64,000 bases of DNA from Heterohyrax brucei (GCA_028571685.1 CM053143.1:8051501-8115500); one strand, 5' to 3'; positions 1 to 11,962 are shown, counted from the stretch's first letter. Program-made: numbers and translations. The notes: a model not told the origin generated them from the letters alone.

Positions 1-1227
1 GACATGAATCCTAACAATAGTACATGGTATCTAAGATCTTGTTTTATTTTGTCCATTAAGTAGGAAACGGGTCATTTCTTTATTTGAATTTATCAAGATT
101 CTTTAGGATATAGTTACACTTTATTTTGTTTAGTGAATCATACCACTGACAGTAAGTCTAATCCTCAAAAATAAACTTCATAGCTAATATATAATTCAGC
201 TAGATGTGAACTCCACTCAGTAAGATCAGTAGACCCCCACTGTACTGTAAAATACAATGCTTGGCTTAAGCATCTGTGTTGGTTTAAAAAAAGTAGTATT
301 TTCTTCAAAGTGTATTTTAAAAACTGTTTGTCAGAGTTCATATGCCCAAATAAAGATAGTTCTTCAAAAAAAAGAAGTCAGGAAGCTTGCAACAATTAGG
401 TCTCCTCAGCAAATGTTCTGCTGTTAACCCATTATTTTCATTGTTTTAGTATGTCATCCATAAATCTATGAAAGACAGAGCTTCTTGGGTTTCTTTTTCC
501 AGGGCTTAAGGTATTGACAGCAATTGTTTATATAACATACAGATTTCAACGGCACATTAAGGGCATGGCTTTTGTAACTACAAAGCTTCACCATTACTAA
601 CAGTATCTAGCTTTCAGAGTAATGCTGAGTAGCTCCATTACATACTGCTTAATATTAAATAAAAATATTGGTTTTTTCTAAAATGAAGGCCTGCTTTGAA
701 AATTATTAGACAAGCAAGAATGATTAGAGAAGTTCAGTAACAGCAAATTACGATTTACTACATTTAGTGTTTAGTACATATTAAAAAACATTTATAAACA
801 TAAATGGATCTGCAATACTACTTTCAATGACTTTTTTAATAGATGCATCATCTAAAACAAGTCCCTGGCTGAATAAGAAATTTTTTTTTTGTTTGATTAT
901 TCATTTCTAGACCTAGATGTTCAGGTCTGCATAAGGAGAAGCTATGCAAAGGGAAGACATTAATCTTAGATTGGAAAAGACGTCAGTGGAGTTAGAATCA
1001 TAATCTTCAAGAATCAGTGTAGCTCAACAGAAATATAAAAAACAAAATTACTTCTTCAGTCTAGTCATGGTCAATGATAAAGCACAGCAGTGATTTCTTA
1101 GGATAAAGAAACCTATTTACATGTTCTTATTGACTGAAAGAAATAGCTCCACGTTGGAAATTTTAAAAAATGGAGAAAAGAAAAACTGTACTTCAAAGTA
1201 AAAGATGTATGTAGCTAACTCTGGACA
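1..1227. other. AT-rich non-coding DNA, no feature recognised
   Basis: No open frame of note and no repeat family that I recognise on either strand. Only short A/T runs are visible. It may be intron or intergenic sequence. Confidence 0.5.
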
Positions 1228-1385
1228 CCATGGTGGTGTAGTAGTTAAATGGTATGGTTGCTAATGAAAAAAAAAGGTCAAAACTTTGAATCTGTCAGGT
1301 GCTTCCTGGAAACCATAGTTCTTCTTTGTCCCACAGGGTCACTGAGTTGGAATCACCTTGATAGCCACAGGTTTTTTGGTTTTAG
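1228..1385 (+). mobile_element. AfroSINE, short form, diverged
   Basis: It reads from a CCATGGTGGTGTAGTAG head, through a tRNA-like B-box region containing AACTTTGAATC, to a CACTGAGTTGGAATCACCTTGATAG tail and a T-rich end (TTTTTTGG). An A-run inserted before the B-box and several substitutions mark it as an old copy. The polymerase III-transcribed, LINE-mobilised nature is family knowledge. Confidence 0.8.
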
Positions 1386-2780
1386 GTAGCTAAATTCATT
1401 GAAGGATATGCTATTTCAAATCCAAATTCGACGTATTCAACCTGAATCTTAAACATGCCTTAATCAAGGACCTTCCTATATACTGTTCAAACCTACCATA
1501 GTAGTCGCAAGAACACAGGGGCCACATATTGACAATTGTGTGTTAATAACCTGGAGCACCTCCGATGTCCTACCCTAATGGTTTCTGGAAAGCTTGTTCT
1601 TCCCCACAGTTACCAGCTGACAACATCCGTGTACTGCATCTCCTAAAGTCCCTTCTGCAGTGCCAGTACGACATCCTCACGGCAATTTTACCTAAGAAGA
1701 TGAGCAGTAGGAGAGTGATGAAGCAGAAGTGAATGTGCTAAGTGTAGGGTGCAGATACTCAAACGATTAGGTCTTTAAATAGAGTTTATTGTCCTGGCTA
1801 CTCCTTGATTCAGTTTGCTAGCTTTTATCTACCTACCTACCTACCTACCTAATCTAGTCCATCTATCATTTATTTTGAGGGGTATTTCTTTTTTGTATCT
1901 GTATTTGGAAGGGATCTTAGTCTGCAGTTTTCTTAGGGTATCTTTGTCTCACTTTGGTAGCAGGGTATTCCTAGTTTGCTATTATTGGACATATTACTAA
2001 TTACCTTATGGATATTAAATATAGTGCTCTCATCTATCAGCACAGGCTTAACTTCCTACACTTCACTTTATTCTGTTTCCTTTACATTTCTCCTTTCCCA
2101 TAGACACACTTTCATTTACATTCAAAATTATCCAGATTAGCCACATAGCAGCATGAACCTACACGTTAATGGCAGTGTCTCCCCACTCATAGATCTAGAA
2201 CCTCTATCTTCTGGGGGTGGGGGGAAGTTCCTTGATCTTTGTAATTGTCTCTTCCGGCCTTAACACCATGTCCCAGCTTGTCCATTTCCAAAGGCAGCAG
2301 TGGGTGCCAGCACCTATGGGTATTTATTTCCATACTGGTTTCCTGCCAGGGCTCTGTCAATTGTAGCCAGGGTGGCACTTGCTGTAGACACAACAAGAAC
2401 AGAAAGGACAGAGGTGGCTGCAACTGTGGGTGGAATGAACTGTTCACCTTCCCTCTTTGTCTGTAGTAACACAAGCCCACTTGAGGTGGGAGCATTAAAT
2501 GGCTACAGACAGAAGATTCTGTTTCCCATCATGTAAAAGAGGGAAGGAAGACGGAGGGAGAACCAGTACTGGGGAAGATGTATTTAAGGGATAGAGAAAC
2601 ATGTGTGTGGCAGGCCTGCTCCCCATCTGAACATTTCACAAATCTTTCTTTACACAGCAGGCATATTATGTTCCAAAGAGAGACAAGATCCAATGCTGAA
2701 GTCTTGCCTTTGAAGATGTCCCCGATATCTTTGTGTCCCTCTGTTAAAGAAACAAAGATGGTGACTAACTATGAACAGAG
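1386..2780. other. Non-coding stretch with a CTAC tetranucleotide repeat
   Basis: The only clear structure is a short CTAC microsatellite at about 1829-1850. The overlapping open frames at 2187-2536 on both strands run through sequence with no domain resemblance and no splice or start context that I trust. Confidence 0.45.
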
Positions 2781-3258
2781 CTATGGACTGCACTGTGTCA
2801 CCCCAAAAATGTGTGTAGCAATTTGGCTAGGCCACGATTCCCCGTACTGTCTGATATTTCTATATGTGGTAAATCCTACCTCTATCATGAGAGGATGGGC
2901 AGTGGTTGTACTGGTGAGGCAGGACTCATCCTATAAGACCGCATGGTGCCTTGAGGCAGCCTCACTGGATACAAAGGGAAGGGAAGCAAGCTCAGAGTTG
3001 GAGACCTCATACCACCAAGAGGCAGTGCCCTGAGCAGTCCACATCCTTGGAGCCAGGGTCCCTGTGCCTCAGAACCTCCCAACCCAGAAGAAGACTGACA
3101 ACAAGGACCTTTCTCAGGGTCAACAGAGAAAGACCACCCCTGGAGCCGATGTCCTCAATTTAGACTTACACTTACTTTTCTATGAGAAAAGAAATTTCTC
3201 CTTGTTAAAGTCATCCAGTTGTGATATTTCTGTTTTAGCATCACTAGATGACTAAGAC
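2781..3258 (+). mobile_element. Solo LTR, MLT1-like (ERVL-MaLR)
   Basis: The left end CTATGGACTGCACTGTGTC and the right end TTTTAGCATC..GACTAAGACC match the usual ends of MLT1-type MaLR LTRs. The right third keeps the conserved segment with TTTCTCCTTGTTAAAG and TGTGATATTTCTGTTTTAG. No internal retroviral sequence follows, so this is a solo LTR, moderately diverged. Open frames inside it are chance. Confidence 0.65.
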
Positions 3259-3416
3259 CTATGGTAATGGGGATGAAAGTAGACAAAAAGAAGAAGAAAG
3301 AAAAACCAGAAAATAAACAAAAAGCAGACTTCTGGTGGTTAGCCCTCCAGTAAATGAACAGCACTTGGTTTTCAGGCATTATCTACCTATACAATCCACA
3401 TTCTTACATGTGTACC

Positions 3417-3818
3417 ATCTTAGTTTCCTGTGTGCTGCTGTAACAGAAATTCCACAATTAGGTGGCTTTAGAGAACAAGAATTTGTTTCCTCATATTTCT
3501 TTTTGGAGGTTAAAACTCCAAAATAAAGCTTCAGCCATGCTGATTCATTCTTTGTGGGTGGTCCCGGGTGTTGTTGGTTCCTTGGCAATCAAGGCATCTG
3601 TCTGTCTCCAGTATGTGCTTGTGTCTGTCCTGTTCTTTATGTAACTCGGAAATGATTAGGCTTAGGAGCCACCCTACACTAGTATAACTTCAACTGAATG
3701 AAAGACTACATTAAATTGCATTGTGGAAAGTGATTACATTACACCATATTGCACTCACAGGTATATGGGTTAAGATTACAACAAATATTTTGGGGGAACA
3801 CAAATTGAATTTGTAACA
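3417..3818 (-). mobile_element. Solo LTR, MLT1-like, minus strand
   Basis: The plus strand reads TGTGCTGCTGTAACAGAAAT, then a fragment for TTTGTTTCCTCATATTTC, and ends TTTTGGGGGAACACAAATTG..AACA. This is the reverse complement of an MLT1-type LTR. It lies about 160 bp beyond the plus-strand LTR at 2781-3258. The two face each other but are too diverged to be paired LTRs of one provirus. Confidence 0.65.
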
Positions 3819-3929
3819 AGTACTCTTAGTCTGCACTGAGTAATAAAAGGATATTGTTAATGTGGAATTATGTTCAAGTCTCAATTATCCATGCATGGTT
3901 ACAAAGAGGATAAAATGACAACGAATTGA

Positions 3930-4125
3930 CTAGCACCAGCCAGTCAGGTACTGTTCTGGTATGAAGACCACACAGCTCTTGTCTTAGAGGGCAGTCATGA
4001 GTACATTACGATTCCCTGATGTGGAAACAGAGCCTCTAAAAACTTAAAGACTTTATCCAGTGCCTCACAGCCAATAAATGCTAAAGTACAAATGCTAGGC
4101 CCGGCTTTTCTAATTTCACATGAAT
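3930..4125 (-). mobile_element. MIR SINE, minus strand
   Basis: The run GATGTGGAAACAGAG, then TGCCTCACAGCCAATAAATG, resembles the reverse complement of the MIR core and tail (gaggaaactgag..cacacagctagtaag). Ancient mammalian tRNA-derived SINE, strongly eroded; boundaries approximate. Confidence 0.5.
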
Positions 4126-4255
4126 TCCTTAATATTCCAAAGCCTTACTTTAGCATGCAGGCTCAATCACTCTTCTGCCAGGTTCAGTCGCACTTCAGCC
4201 AGAACTGCTGGTGAAAAATTAAGACGGATTTTGTCCTCTTCCATACTCTATACCA

Positions 4256-4408
4256 GAAACCCTGTGGCATAGTGGTTAAGTGCTATATCTGCCAACCAGA
4301 AAGGCTGGCTGGAAACTCTATTAAGCAGTTTTACTACGTTCTGTAGGGTCACTATGAGTCAGAATGAACTCAACAGCAGTGGTTTTTTTTTTTTTTTTTT
4401 TTTTTTTT
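4256..4408 (+). mobile_element. AfroSINE with internal deletion and long T tail
   Basis: The head GAAACCCTGTGGCATAGTGG and the 3' end GGGTCACTATGAGTCAGAATG are intact. The segment between the B-box region and the middle is shortened (AAAGGCTGG joins CTGGAAACTC), so the B-box is lost. It ends in an uninterrupted run of about 28 T. Confidence 0.85.
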
Positions 4409-6879
4409 GGCTTGGTTCTCTGTACCTAGAGAAATTTAAAATTTATTGAACACTAGAAAACAAGATGATGTAATGAAGGTCCATGAGAGGATACAACTGC
4501 ACATCTTCACGGGCTTGGCTGGTCACAGAGACGAGGAAACTGGGCTTCAGTGGGTATCACCGGGTGCGTGGGACCCATGGCAAACCAAGGCACACCTGCC
4601 CTGTTCTCCCTCAAGATCCAAGAGCACAGGGTATAGAGACATTCCTTTTTTAAGAACTATAAACTAGTGAATATTTAGCCCTTTTTATGTGTTTTTTTTT
4701 TAATTTACACATTTGTTTCTTTTCTATTCTATCTCTTCCACTGATGTAATACAGTTCAACTGTAGAAGGTACCCACACTACAGAAGATGAACATGTGTAC
4801 GCACACATATACCATGCATATAAATGAACACTACGCCGTTTTCATGTGTATCAGCTCTCTCACTTTATCTAACACACTTAAACACCTGGCTCCTCACTCA
4901 TCTGAAACAGAACATCTTCATTTTCTATGTCATTCAAAGAACAATTAGGATTTCTTTCATTTTCCACTGCTTATAGACTCTATGCTTTTTGCTGTCATAC
5001 CTCACTCTTTTCCTCCACAGTACCAGTTTTTTATTATAAGCGATTTCTGTGTCTTATCAAAATTATTTAAATCAAAAAAAAAGAAGACAAAAATCCTACT
5101 TTTTTTGTGTTTAGCATCTCGCACACTGACTTACACTCACTGGTCTCATGGAACTCCTACAAAAACTATAAAAATGGATGGGAATGTCCACATTTTATAG
5201 GTAAGGACACTGGCTTAGGAAAAAAAGCTTAAGTGGTGGAGGCTGGATTTGAATTCTAGTTTGACCAATTCTAAAGCCTATAACTGAATCAGACAAACAT
5301 GTTAAGTGATTCTTTTAGTCATTTAGATTCTGAGATCAAGATTTATCTTTATCTGTCAACCTGAAAAGGTTTTATTTAACTCACTGGTTTCACCTAAATC
5401 ATAAAGCAGTGATCAATTGTTTCTCGCTCTGTGATCACTTGGTACCTTTATATGCTTGGTCGCTGATTATCTTTTATCTTTTCCTGACTACAGATGAAGT
5501 GTGTGCCCCAACAATATAAACATGTCTGTAACTCTAATTCTGAAGCACGTTTAAAAATTGAGTGACTGTGTTGCCAGTTCAACTATGAGTTTACAAAGTG
5601 CATCTCTCATTATCTAGCTAGTATTTTGATGTTAACACAGGCAAATAACAATTAACATGCTTTTTAGCACCTACATGGGTTTCTCACCTTCCTTATACTC
5701 AGTGATTATTAACTATTTAAGCATTGTGAAAGGTCTACGATAAATATAAAGGCAGATTCATTCTCAGTAGGCATTTATAAACTAGGCAAGTCATGGTTTC
5801 ATAATTTATGAGGCTCTCTGGATCACACACGTTATGAATTACAGGCTTAGACTCACAACTGGCCCTTCGAAAGTTCTGATGAAATAGGAAGTTGTTTCAT
5901 CTATTTGATAACCCAGTGTTCCAGAGAGGCCCCATTTGTTATTCCCTTGCCCCCCAATTTGCAGCATCCCAGTAAACAACTTCCTCAATGTGACAATCAG
6001 GGGCAATTCAATTTAAAAGCCAGAGTGTAAACTTTTATTCCATGTAGACTTTTTATAGCTTGTTGATACTGTTTATTCTCTCTTGATCTGATTTTGGCAA
6101 ATAAAGATGAAAGAATAAGTCTCGTGTTTTTCTTTAAAAAAAAATTTGAAGCTTTATGTGTTACACACTCGTGATATACCAAAAAACATTCCTATTGTCT
6201 TATTTGACTTTATATTCAAGAGTTCTTCACTGTATATAAATGAGATAATATCCATTCTCTACAACTGGTCAATAGAGAGTGTACCTAGCCTCCCCCGCGC
6301 CCCTCATTTTTCAAGAGCTTCATCAGAGAGAAGGAAGGAAAACAAAAGTCACTCTTGAAGTTCCAAACATTTTACTTCACAACTCCTTGAAATTTTCATC
6401 TTAAAAGGGAAGCAGCAGGTGAAAGACAAGAAAAACTAAAAATGCTGTGAAAAAAAAGATTACACAAAACAAGTTAAAATTAGTAGAATAAAGATTTAGG
6501 AAAAAGTTTACCCAGAGAACAGACATCCATCTACATAATGGGAGCACTAAGAATAGAGGACACTTTCAAGTGTAAGCACCACAATTTAAGGTCAAAGGGA
6601 ATTCTCCTCATTGAAAAAAACAAAGGCTTGGCAATTAGAAAGCCTTTATATATCAGAGATATTTCCAGGATAAAATTTATATGAATGATACATGTAACAA
6701 GGCTGCAGGGTAACAGATTCAACCCAAGTTTTTCCTCCATGCTTACACAAAATTCTATGACTCCTATGATATGATTCTCCATTCCATAAATATATGTAGA
6801 TCATTTTAATTTTCGATAAGGGAAGAAGGTAAGAATCTTTCCAGTATTTTGTGATTGTCCTGCATTTTGTGATTTTTCC
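4409..6879. other. Mostly unassigned non-coding DNA with one MIR-like patch
   Basis: Apart from the MIR-like patch at 5118-5280, I see nothing assignable. The small open frames here (for example 4446-4667 and 6531-6782) have no recognisable domains. Confidence 0.4.
5118..5280 (-). mobile_element. MIR SINE fragment, minus strand
   Basis: ACATTTTATAGGTAAGGACACTGGCTTAGG followed by GGCTGGATTTGAATTC mirrors the MIR antisense order: gaggaaactgaggc, then the tRNA-related part. Highly diverged. Confidence 0.45.
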
Positions 6880-7322
6880 AATGCTGTAAATCCTAATGTC
6901 ATCCTGTAATTAATAGAGTGGATTAGGTTAAAGAGGATGAGGGTGGGACTGTAACACCCTTCCTAAAGTCACCTCCCTGCTCCCATATAAAGGGAGCTTC
7001 ACTGGAGTGTGGCTTGCACCACCTTTTATCCCACAAGCGACGAAAGGGATGTAAGCCATGTTGGGGACCCTTACACCATCAAGAAAGCAGCACCAGCAAA
7101 GTGTGTCACCATCTGGATTTATGCTGAGATGCTGTGAAACCAAAGAAAGACTGATGCAACACAAGGACTTTTCTCGACAGCCAAGAAAGAGGGAAAGCTT
7201 TTCCCTAGAATGGACACCCTCAATTTGGACTTACAGCCTACTAGACTGTGCAAGAATAAACTTTTCTTTGTTAAAACCATCCACTGTGGTATTTCTTTTA
7301 GACCAGTAAAAGATGATGAGAA
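6880..7322 (+). mobile_element. Solo LTR fragment, MaLR-like
   Basis: The 3' half contains CAATTTGGACTTACAGCC, GTGCAAGAATAAACTTTTC and CACTGTGGTATTTCTTTTAG, the conserved polyadenylation-proximal part of MLT1-type LTRs. The order parallels the LTR at 2781-3258, which has matching segments near 3156-3240. The 5' end is hard to place. Confidence 0.55.
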
Positions 7323-7988
7323 CAAACCATATACGTATATACACACATATAGATATGTATGAGATACTCATCTGCAAAGTATTTAATGACAAAATAACAA
7401 ATGAAGGAATGTATAACTAAGAGCTTTTCAAGGGTAATGACCAAATAAAAATGTGAGGCCGTTTGCACAGATGGAGCCACATCTAACAGAGAACCAGAGG
7501 AGGGACTGCCCACTGAAGGGCTATTCAGACTGAGGACACACCAGCAGCTGCTGAATTGCTGACGGCCCACATCATCTCCTCTCAGGTATCTCAGTGTGCT
7601 CCGTGAGCTTGGGTAAATCAAAAAAAACACTATGAAAAGAGGGCACTAAAACTTTTTGGATAGTTGTAGCTCTACAAAATCTGAAATGAAAAGGAGAATG
7701 ACTTTGAAAGCCTGTTCGACTCACAACACAGTTGTACCCTGAGGGAATATTCTAGTCAGTTTTCAGATTCAGAGCTGGATGGAAAATATTTTGGCTAAGC
7801 ATCTACAAATCCATTAAAAAACAAAAACAAAAACAAAAACTTTATAACCTATACTACTACTTCTAAGAACTTACCCTCAGTAAATGGTAAGTAGAGAAAA
7901 AAGGTTTATGCACAAAAATGTTTACTGCAGTGCTATTTATAATATTGAAAATATAATGATCAATAGGTATCTGAGAAAAAAGGGAGCC
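7323..7988. other. Unassigned non-coding DNA
   Basis: No repeat family or gene recognised. A short AAAAAC microsatellite lies near 7817-7841. Confidence 0.4.
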
Positions 7989-8085
7989 AAAGCCAAGCCA
8001 AGTGCTGTCGAGTCGGATCCGACTCATGGCGACCCTAGGGGCCAGAGTAGAACTGACCCCCAGAGTATTCAAGGAGCGCCTGAGC
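7989..8085 (-). mobile_element. AfroSINE 3' half, minus strand
   Basis: Starts with a reversed tail unit (AAGCCAAGCCAAGTGC), then CGAGTCGGATCCGACTC and ATGGCGACCC. It stops at AAGGAGCGCCTGAGC before reaching the tRNA-like head, so it is a 5'-truncated copy. Its well-preserved CGA sites suggest it is fairly young. Confidence 0.8.
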
Positions 8086-8110
8086 AAAATTCAGTATACC
8101 TAAAGTAACA

Positions 8111-8466
8111 TTACACAGTTTGTGACAGAATAATGTGCGAGGTTACTGATCTATGTGTCCTTTTCCTCACTGCTCTGCTCCCTTCCCCTATGTCTTCAGG
8201 CAACAGGGTGTCAGATAGGCAGAGGCAGATATAACCTGGACTCCTGAAAAATTTTGGTAGTCTGCACTCTAAAGAAAATTGGGGCAAATGTTCCTGCGGT
8301 GGGGAAGGGAGACCGAAGCATGTCTTTGAGAGCTGGGGGATGACGGCAGCATAAAAAGGATCTTGCCAAGCCAAGAACAGGATGAATGTACGTGAATGGG
8401 TGGCCAGCCAAAAGAAATGGCTTTATGGGGTGAAGAGTAGTCCTAAGCAGGCAGAGGAGTCCTGGT
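8111..8466. other. Unassigned non-coding DNA
   Basis: Two overlapping minus-strand frames (8111-8374 and 8211-8411) cross this stretch without any recognisable domain. No repeat assigned. Confidence 0.35.
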
Positions 8467-8564
8467 AGCTCCTGGTAGCACAGAGGTTAAGAGCTGAGGC
8501 TGCTAACCAAAAGCTCAGTAGTTCAAATCCACCAGTCACTCCTTGTAAACTTGATAGGGCAGCA

Positions 8565-9075
8565 TGTTATCTAGTTATCTGGTGCTGCTGTAAAAGAAAT
8601 ACCACAAGTGGGTGACTTGAACAAACAAAAGTTTATTTTCTCACAGTCCAGGAGGTTAGAAGTCCAAATTCATGACGCAGGCCCAAGTGAAGGCTTTGTC
8701 TTTCAGTTCTTGCAAAAGGTCTTTGTCAGAAATCTTTCTAGGAGTTTCTTACCACAGGGACACCAGGGACACCAGGGACACCAGGGACACCAGGTCCAGA
8801 GTATGTGCTGTACTCCCAGCTCTTTTTTCTTCATTCTCTACTCACTTCCAGCTTCTGTATCTCAAAAGAGACTGACTCAAGGTTCAACCCAATCCTGTAG
8901 ACTTCTCCTGCCTCATTAACACAAGTGCCTCTAAACCTACCTCCGTAACATCACGGAGGTGACAACAGCACGGATGAATCAGATCACAAACTGGAAGACA
9001 GCCACGCAGCACTGGGAATCATGGCCTAGGCGAGTTGACACGTATTTTGAGAGGAACACAATTCAGTCCATGACA
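8565..9075 (-). mobile_element. Solo LTR (MaLR-like) inserted in an AfroSINE
   Basis: The plus strand opens TGTTATCTAG, includes AAGTTTATTTTCTCACAG and ends ACACAATTCAGTCCATGACA, so the LTR reads on the minus strand with TG..CA-type ends. Flanking GGCAG and GGTAG could be a 5-bp target duplication with one mismatch, with two extra bases at the left junction. A 9-bp tandem repeat lies inside. Confidence 0.75.
8757..8792. repeat. Four perfect 9-bp tandem units
   Basis: GGGACACCA is repeated four times without a mismatch inside the LTR. The homologous position in the sister LTR at 13558-14033 has a single related unit (AGGAACCCTGG), so the expansion is specific to this copy. Confidence 0.9.
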
Positions 9076-9319
9076 GGTAGCTCTACTCTGTCCTGTAGGG
9101 TTGCTAAGAGTGGGAAATGACTCAGTGCCAGCAGGTTTTTAGTAAGCAGGCAGAGTTCCAAGCTCCAGAGGTGTTAATGCTGAGGGGCCTTTATGCCCAA
9201 TAGAGCACTAAAGCAGGAGGTTCACTGCATTTCTAAGGATCACAGTGGCTTCTATAATAGGCACCTTAGTGGTTGAGAACTGCAGGACCTCCACAGTTCT
9301 CCCTCCTCTGAGAGGATAA

Positions 9320-9522
9320 GGGGTCTTGGTGGTGCAAATGGCTAAGCATGAGGCTGCTACACAAAAAGCCGTCCATTCACACTCACTCAGCTGCTCAGCA
9401 GGAGGAAGACCTAACAATACACCACTATAAAGACTGAAGCCAAGGGAACCCTAGGGGGAAGTTTTCCTCCATCATGCGGAGCACTGTGACGTGGAATCAA
9501 CTCCAGGGCACCTAATGGAACA
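9320..9522 (+). mobile_element. AfroSINE, longer form, diverged
   Basis: Head GGGTCTTGGTGGTGCAAATGG, middle segment with TATAAAGACTGAAGCC..GGAACCCTAGGGGG, and tail GACGTGGAATCAACTCC..GGGCACCTAATGG. The central segment missing from most copies here is present. The ending in GCACCTAA resembles the RTE LINE terminus. Confidence 0.7.
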
Positions 9523-10016
9523 GCAGAACCCTGACAGTACAGAGTGTCAGACTTAAAAGGAATAACATGGAAGTCTCTTACACACAGATGTGTTGTAGAT
9601 TAAGAATCACACAAACAACTTAACCATTAAAATGGCATGAGTGCCATTTTATGTCAGGAGTGTCTATAACACAAGACTTTGGGAAAAAAGAACACAAACA
9701 TATATGAAATTGTGGTATTATTTATGTATGTTGTTGTTTTAAGCACAAAGGAAAAACTGCCTATGAAGAAATGTATCAGAATGCCAACAGCTGCTGTTTT
9801 TTCTTTTTAAGGGACATAGGAAGATGAGATATTCTTTCTTTTTTTTCAAAATATAGTTATATTACTTTTAGAATGCAGAGAACTCAAACATGTTATTGAA
9901 TATTCTTTCCTTTAAAGAAGAAGGATCAAGCCTCAATTTAGTTGCTTTTCAGTTCTGTGCACTTTAGCTGATTATTTCTATGATCCCTGAATTTCGTTCA
10001 ATTTCTAGGTGATATG

Positions 10017-10182
10017 GAAATCCTGGTAGCATAGTGGTTAAGTGCTGTGACTGATAACCAAAATACTGGCAGTCTGAATCTCCCAGGCACTCCCTGGAAA
10101 TGCTATGGGGGCAGTTCTGTTCTTTCCAATAAGGTTACTGTAAGTTAGAATTGACCAGTTGGCAGTGGGGGCTTGAGTTTTC
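10017..10182 (+). mobile_element. AfroSINE, short form
   Basis: GAAATCCTGGTAGCATAGTGG head, weak B-box (CAGTCTGAATCTCCC), then GGGGGCAGTTCTGTTC and TAAGTTAGAATTGACC, ending in a TTGAGTTTTC tail. Essentially full length but old. Confidence 0.85.
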
Positions 10183-10619
10183 ATAGGAGTCATAGTTTAG
10201 GGATTGGTTTATTGGCTTTTAAGTAAGTACACTGAAATCAGAAGCATTAGGAGAAGAAAATCATTTTTTAGAAGTCTTATTTTAACTTTCAACTATACAA
10301 AACAACTAGGATTTGCTGCTAGTAACAAACCTAAATTTAATTTACCTTTTCTTAAAGAAATGAATTAACTGTCTGAATAACTGACTTGAATATTAGATAC
10401 ATATAACAACTGAAAGGAAAATCTCTGAAAACACCCCTTTAGACAAGCAGAAATGTATGGTATGTTTCCAAAATTAGCCTATCATTTTAGTCAAATCAGT
10501 GTTCTCATTAACACAGCTATAATGTGATGAATTCAGGAGATACAAGGAGTTTACTTTGTGTTACTGTCAGGAGAAAAGGAAAGTCAAGAAAAGGGTGTTT
10601 CTCCTTTTAATTTTGGAAA

Positions 10620-10845
10620 AGCAGCATAGCATGGTGGTTAAGTGTTTATAAAGACAGATAAGCTGGATTCCTGTCGTGGATTTCTCACCAGTTCTGTAAG
10701 CAGCTATAAATGCTCTACAGTTCTCAGACCTCATATTTTCCCTCCCTTCTGTAACATGGGGATAACAAGAATACTGCGAGGATTAAGTACTTTAGGTAAA
10801 GTACTCAGGCACAGAGTGCGCACCAGCATATGACTGCTATTATTG
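10620..10845 (+). mobile_element. MIR SINE
   Basis: Reads AGCATGGTGGTTAAGTG, then a patch equivalent to cagtttcctcatctgtaaaatgggg (here CTTCTGTAACATGGGGATAAC), GCGAGGATTAAG and GCACAGAGTGCGCACCAGC. The order of MIR landmarks is complete. An ancient copy; its open frame at 10642-10833 is not a gene. Confidence 0.75.
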
Positions 10846-11278
10846 AACAGGAAAAGCTCCCCAAAAGGCAGTCTTTCCTTCATTATGTGAGAACAGCCAT
10901 ACTACAGGGTGACTCACTAAAAAAATCACTTTTCCTTTAGAAATTTCAGTTGTTTTCCTATAGGGTAAATGACTGCCTGAGAAGAAAAGACACTCAGTTA
11001 TAAACTTGTTCCTCTCTTTTGGGCTACAATACTTAAGAATCCAGTGAATCAAGAAAAAAAACGTTAAATGACAAATTAAGCAGATCTAGGGTTCTATAAC
11101 TTAAATCATCTAGTTAACCAAAGTTCAACAATGCATTCACAGACTAATAATCATTAAAAAAGATATCTAAGAGCTAAATTTAATGTGATTTCAAAAATTG
11201 TTATTTAAAAAAAAAAGAAAATTACCATATTGTTATTTTTGCATGAGTCAGATTTCGTCAGCTTCCTGTTTCAAGACC

Positions 11279-11446
11279 AAAAACCAAACCAAACTCATTG
11301 CCATGGAGTCAACACTGACTCACAGCAACCCTACAGGACAGAGCAGAACTGCCCATTAGAGTTTCCACGGAGAACCTGGCAGACTGAAACTGCTGACCTT
11401 TTGGTTAGCAGGTGGAGCACTGAAGCACTGTGCTACCAGGGTTTTT
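11279..11446 (-). mobile_element. AfroSINE, short form, minus strand
   Basis: Starts with the reversed tail AAAACCAAACCAAACTC, then GGAGTCAACACTGACTC and CAGCAACCCTACAGGAC, and ends GTGCTACCAGGG. Full length. Confidence 0.9.
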
Positions 11447-11775
11447 CAATAGTTAAATGATAAAATTTTGCCCCTGTATTTTACTTAAGCATTGTAGTAA
11501 ATGTTTTCTTATGATTTATCTAGGATCAGTTTATTCATCCAAGTTAGGGGTTAAAATTGAAATGGTTATAAGGGGAAAGCAGATGAAACAGAAGCGCAAA
11601 GCCAGCAGGATGGGACAGGGTAAGCCTGCTGATGAGTGACAACCGACTCTTGGTCTCAGCATGAAGGAACACAAAGTGGTGGCAAAGGCACTGACTTGGA
11701 ACCATGTGTCCCATCAAAAGAAGGAGGCATTCTAGACAAGCAAGAACTCAGATCCAGTAGCGCTGCCACCGCCAT

Positions 11776-11962
11776 CGGCTGCCTTGGAGTCAGTTCCAAT
11801 GCTTGGCAACCTCATATATGTCAGTGCAGAACAATGCCTCATACGGTTTCCAATGGCTGATTTTTTGTAAGTTGATCACCTGGCTTTTCCCCTGAGGTGC
11901 CACTGGCTGGACTCTTTGGGTTACCAGCCAAGCACCCAAACCACCTGCATCATTCAGGGTCT
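11776..11962 (-). mobile_element. AfroSINE, longer form, minus strand
   Basis: CATCGGCTGCCTTGGAGTC starts the tail. The central segment is present (GGCTGATTTTTTGTAAG..GATCACCTGG), and the tRNA-like head is reversed at CACCCAAACCACCTGC. It is one of the copies here that keep the extra middle block. Confidence 0.65.

Larger units (their letters stand above)
8467..9143 (+). mobile_element. AfroSINE split by an LTR insertion
   Basis: The SINE head and B-box occupy 8467-8562 (GTTCAAATCCACCAGTCAC, ending GATAGGGCAG). The same element resumes at about 9076 (GGTAGCTCTACTCTGTCC) and finishes near 9143. The intervening sequence is an LTR. Joining of the flanks is judged from the order within the SINE family. 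Confidence 0.8.

Noticed and set aside
2578..3033. 151-aa plus-strand frame
   Set aside because: Its 3' half lies in an MLT1-like LTR and no domain is visible.
4250..4410. Functional tRNA gene, because of the tRNA-like B-box in the SINE copies
   Set aside because: No cloverleaf can be formed with a proper acceptor stem, and the sequence continues into the SINE body.
8757..8792. CRISPR-like spaced repeats
   Set aside because: Units are contiguous 9-bp tandem repeats with no spacers, in mammalian DNA.
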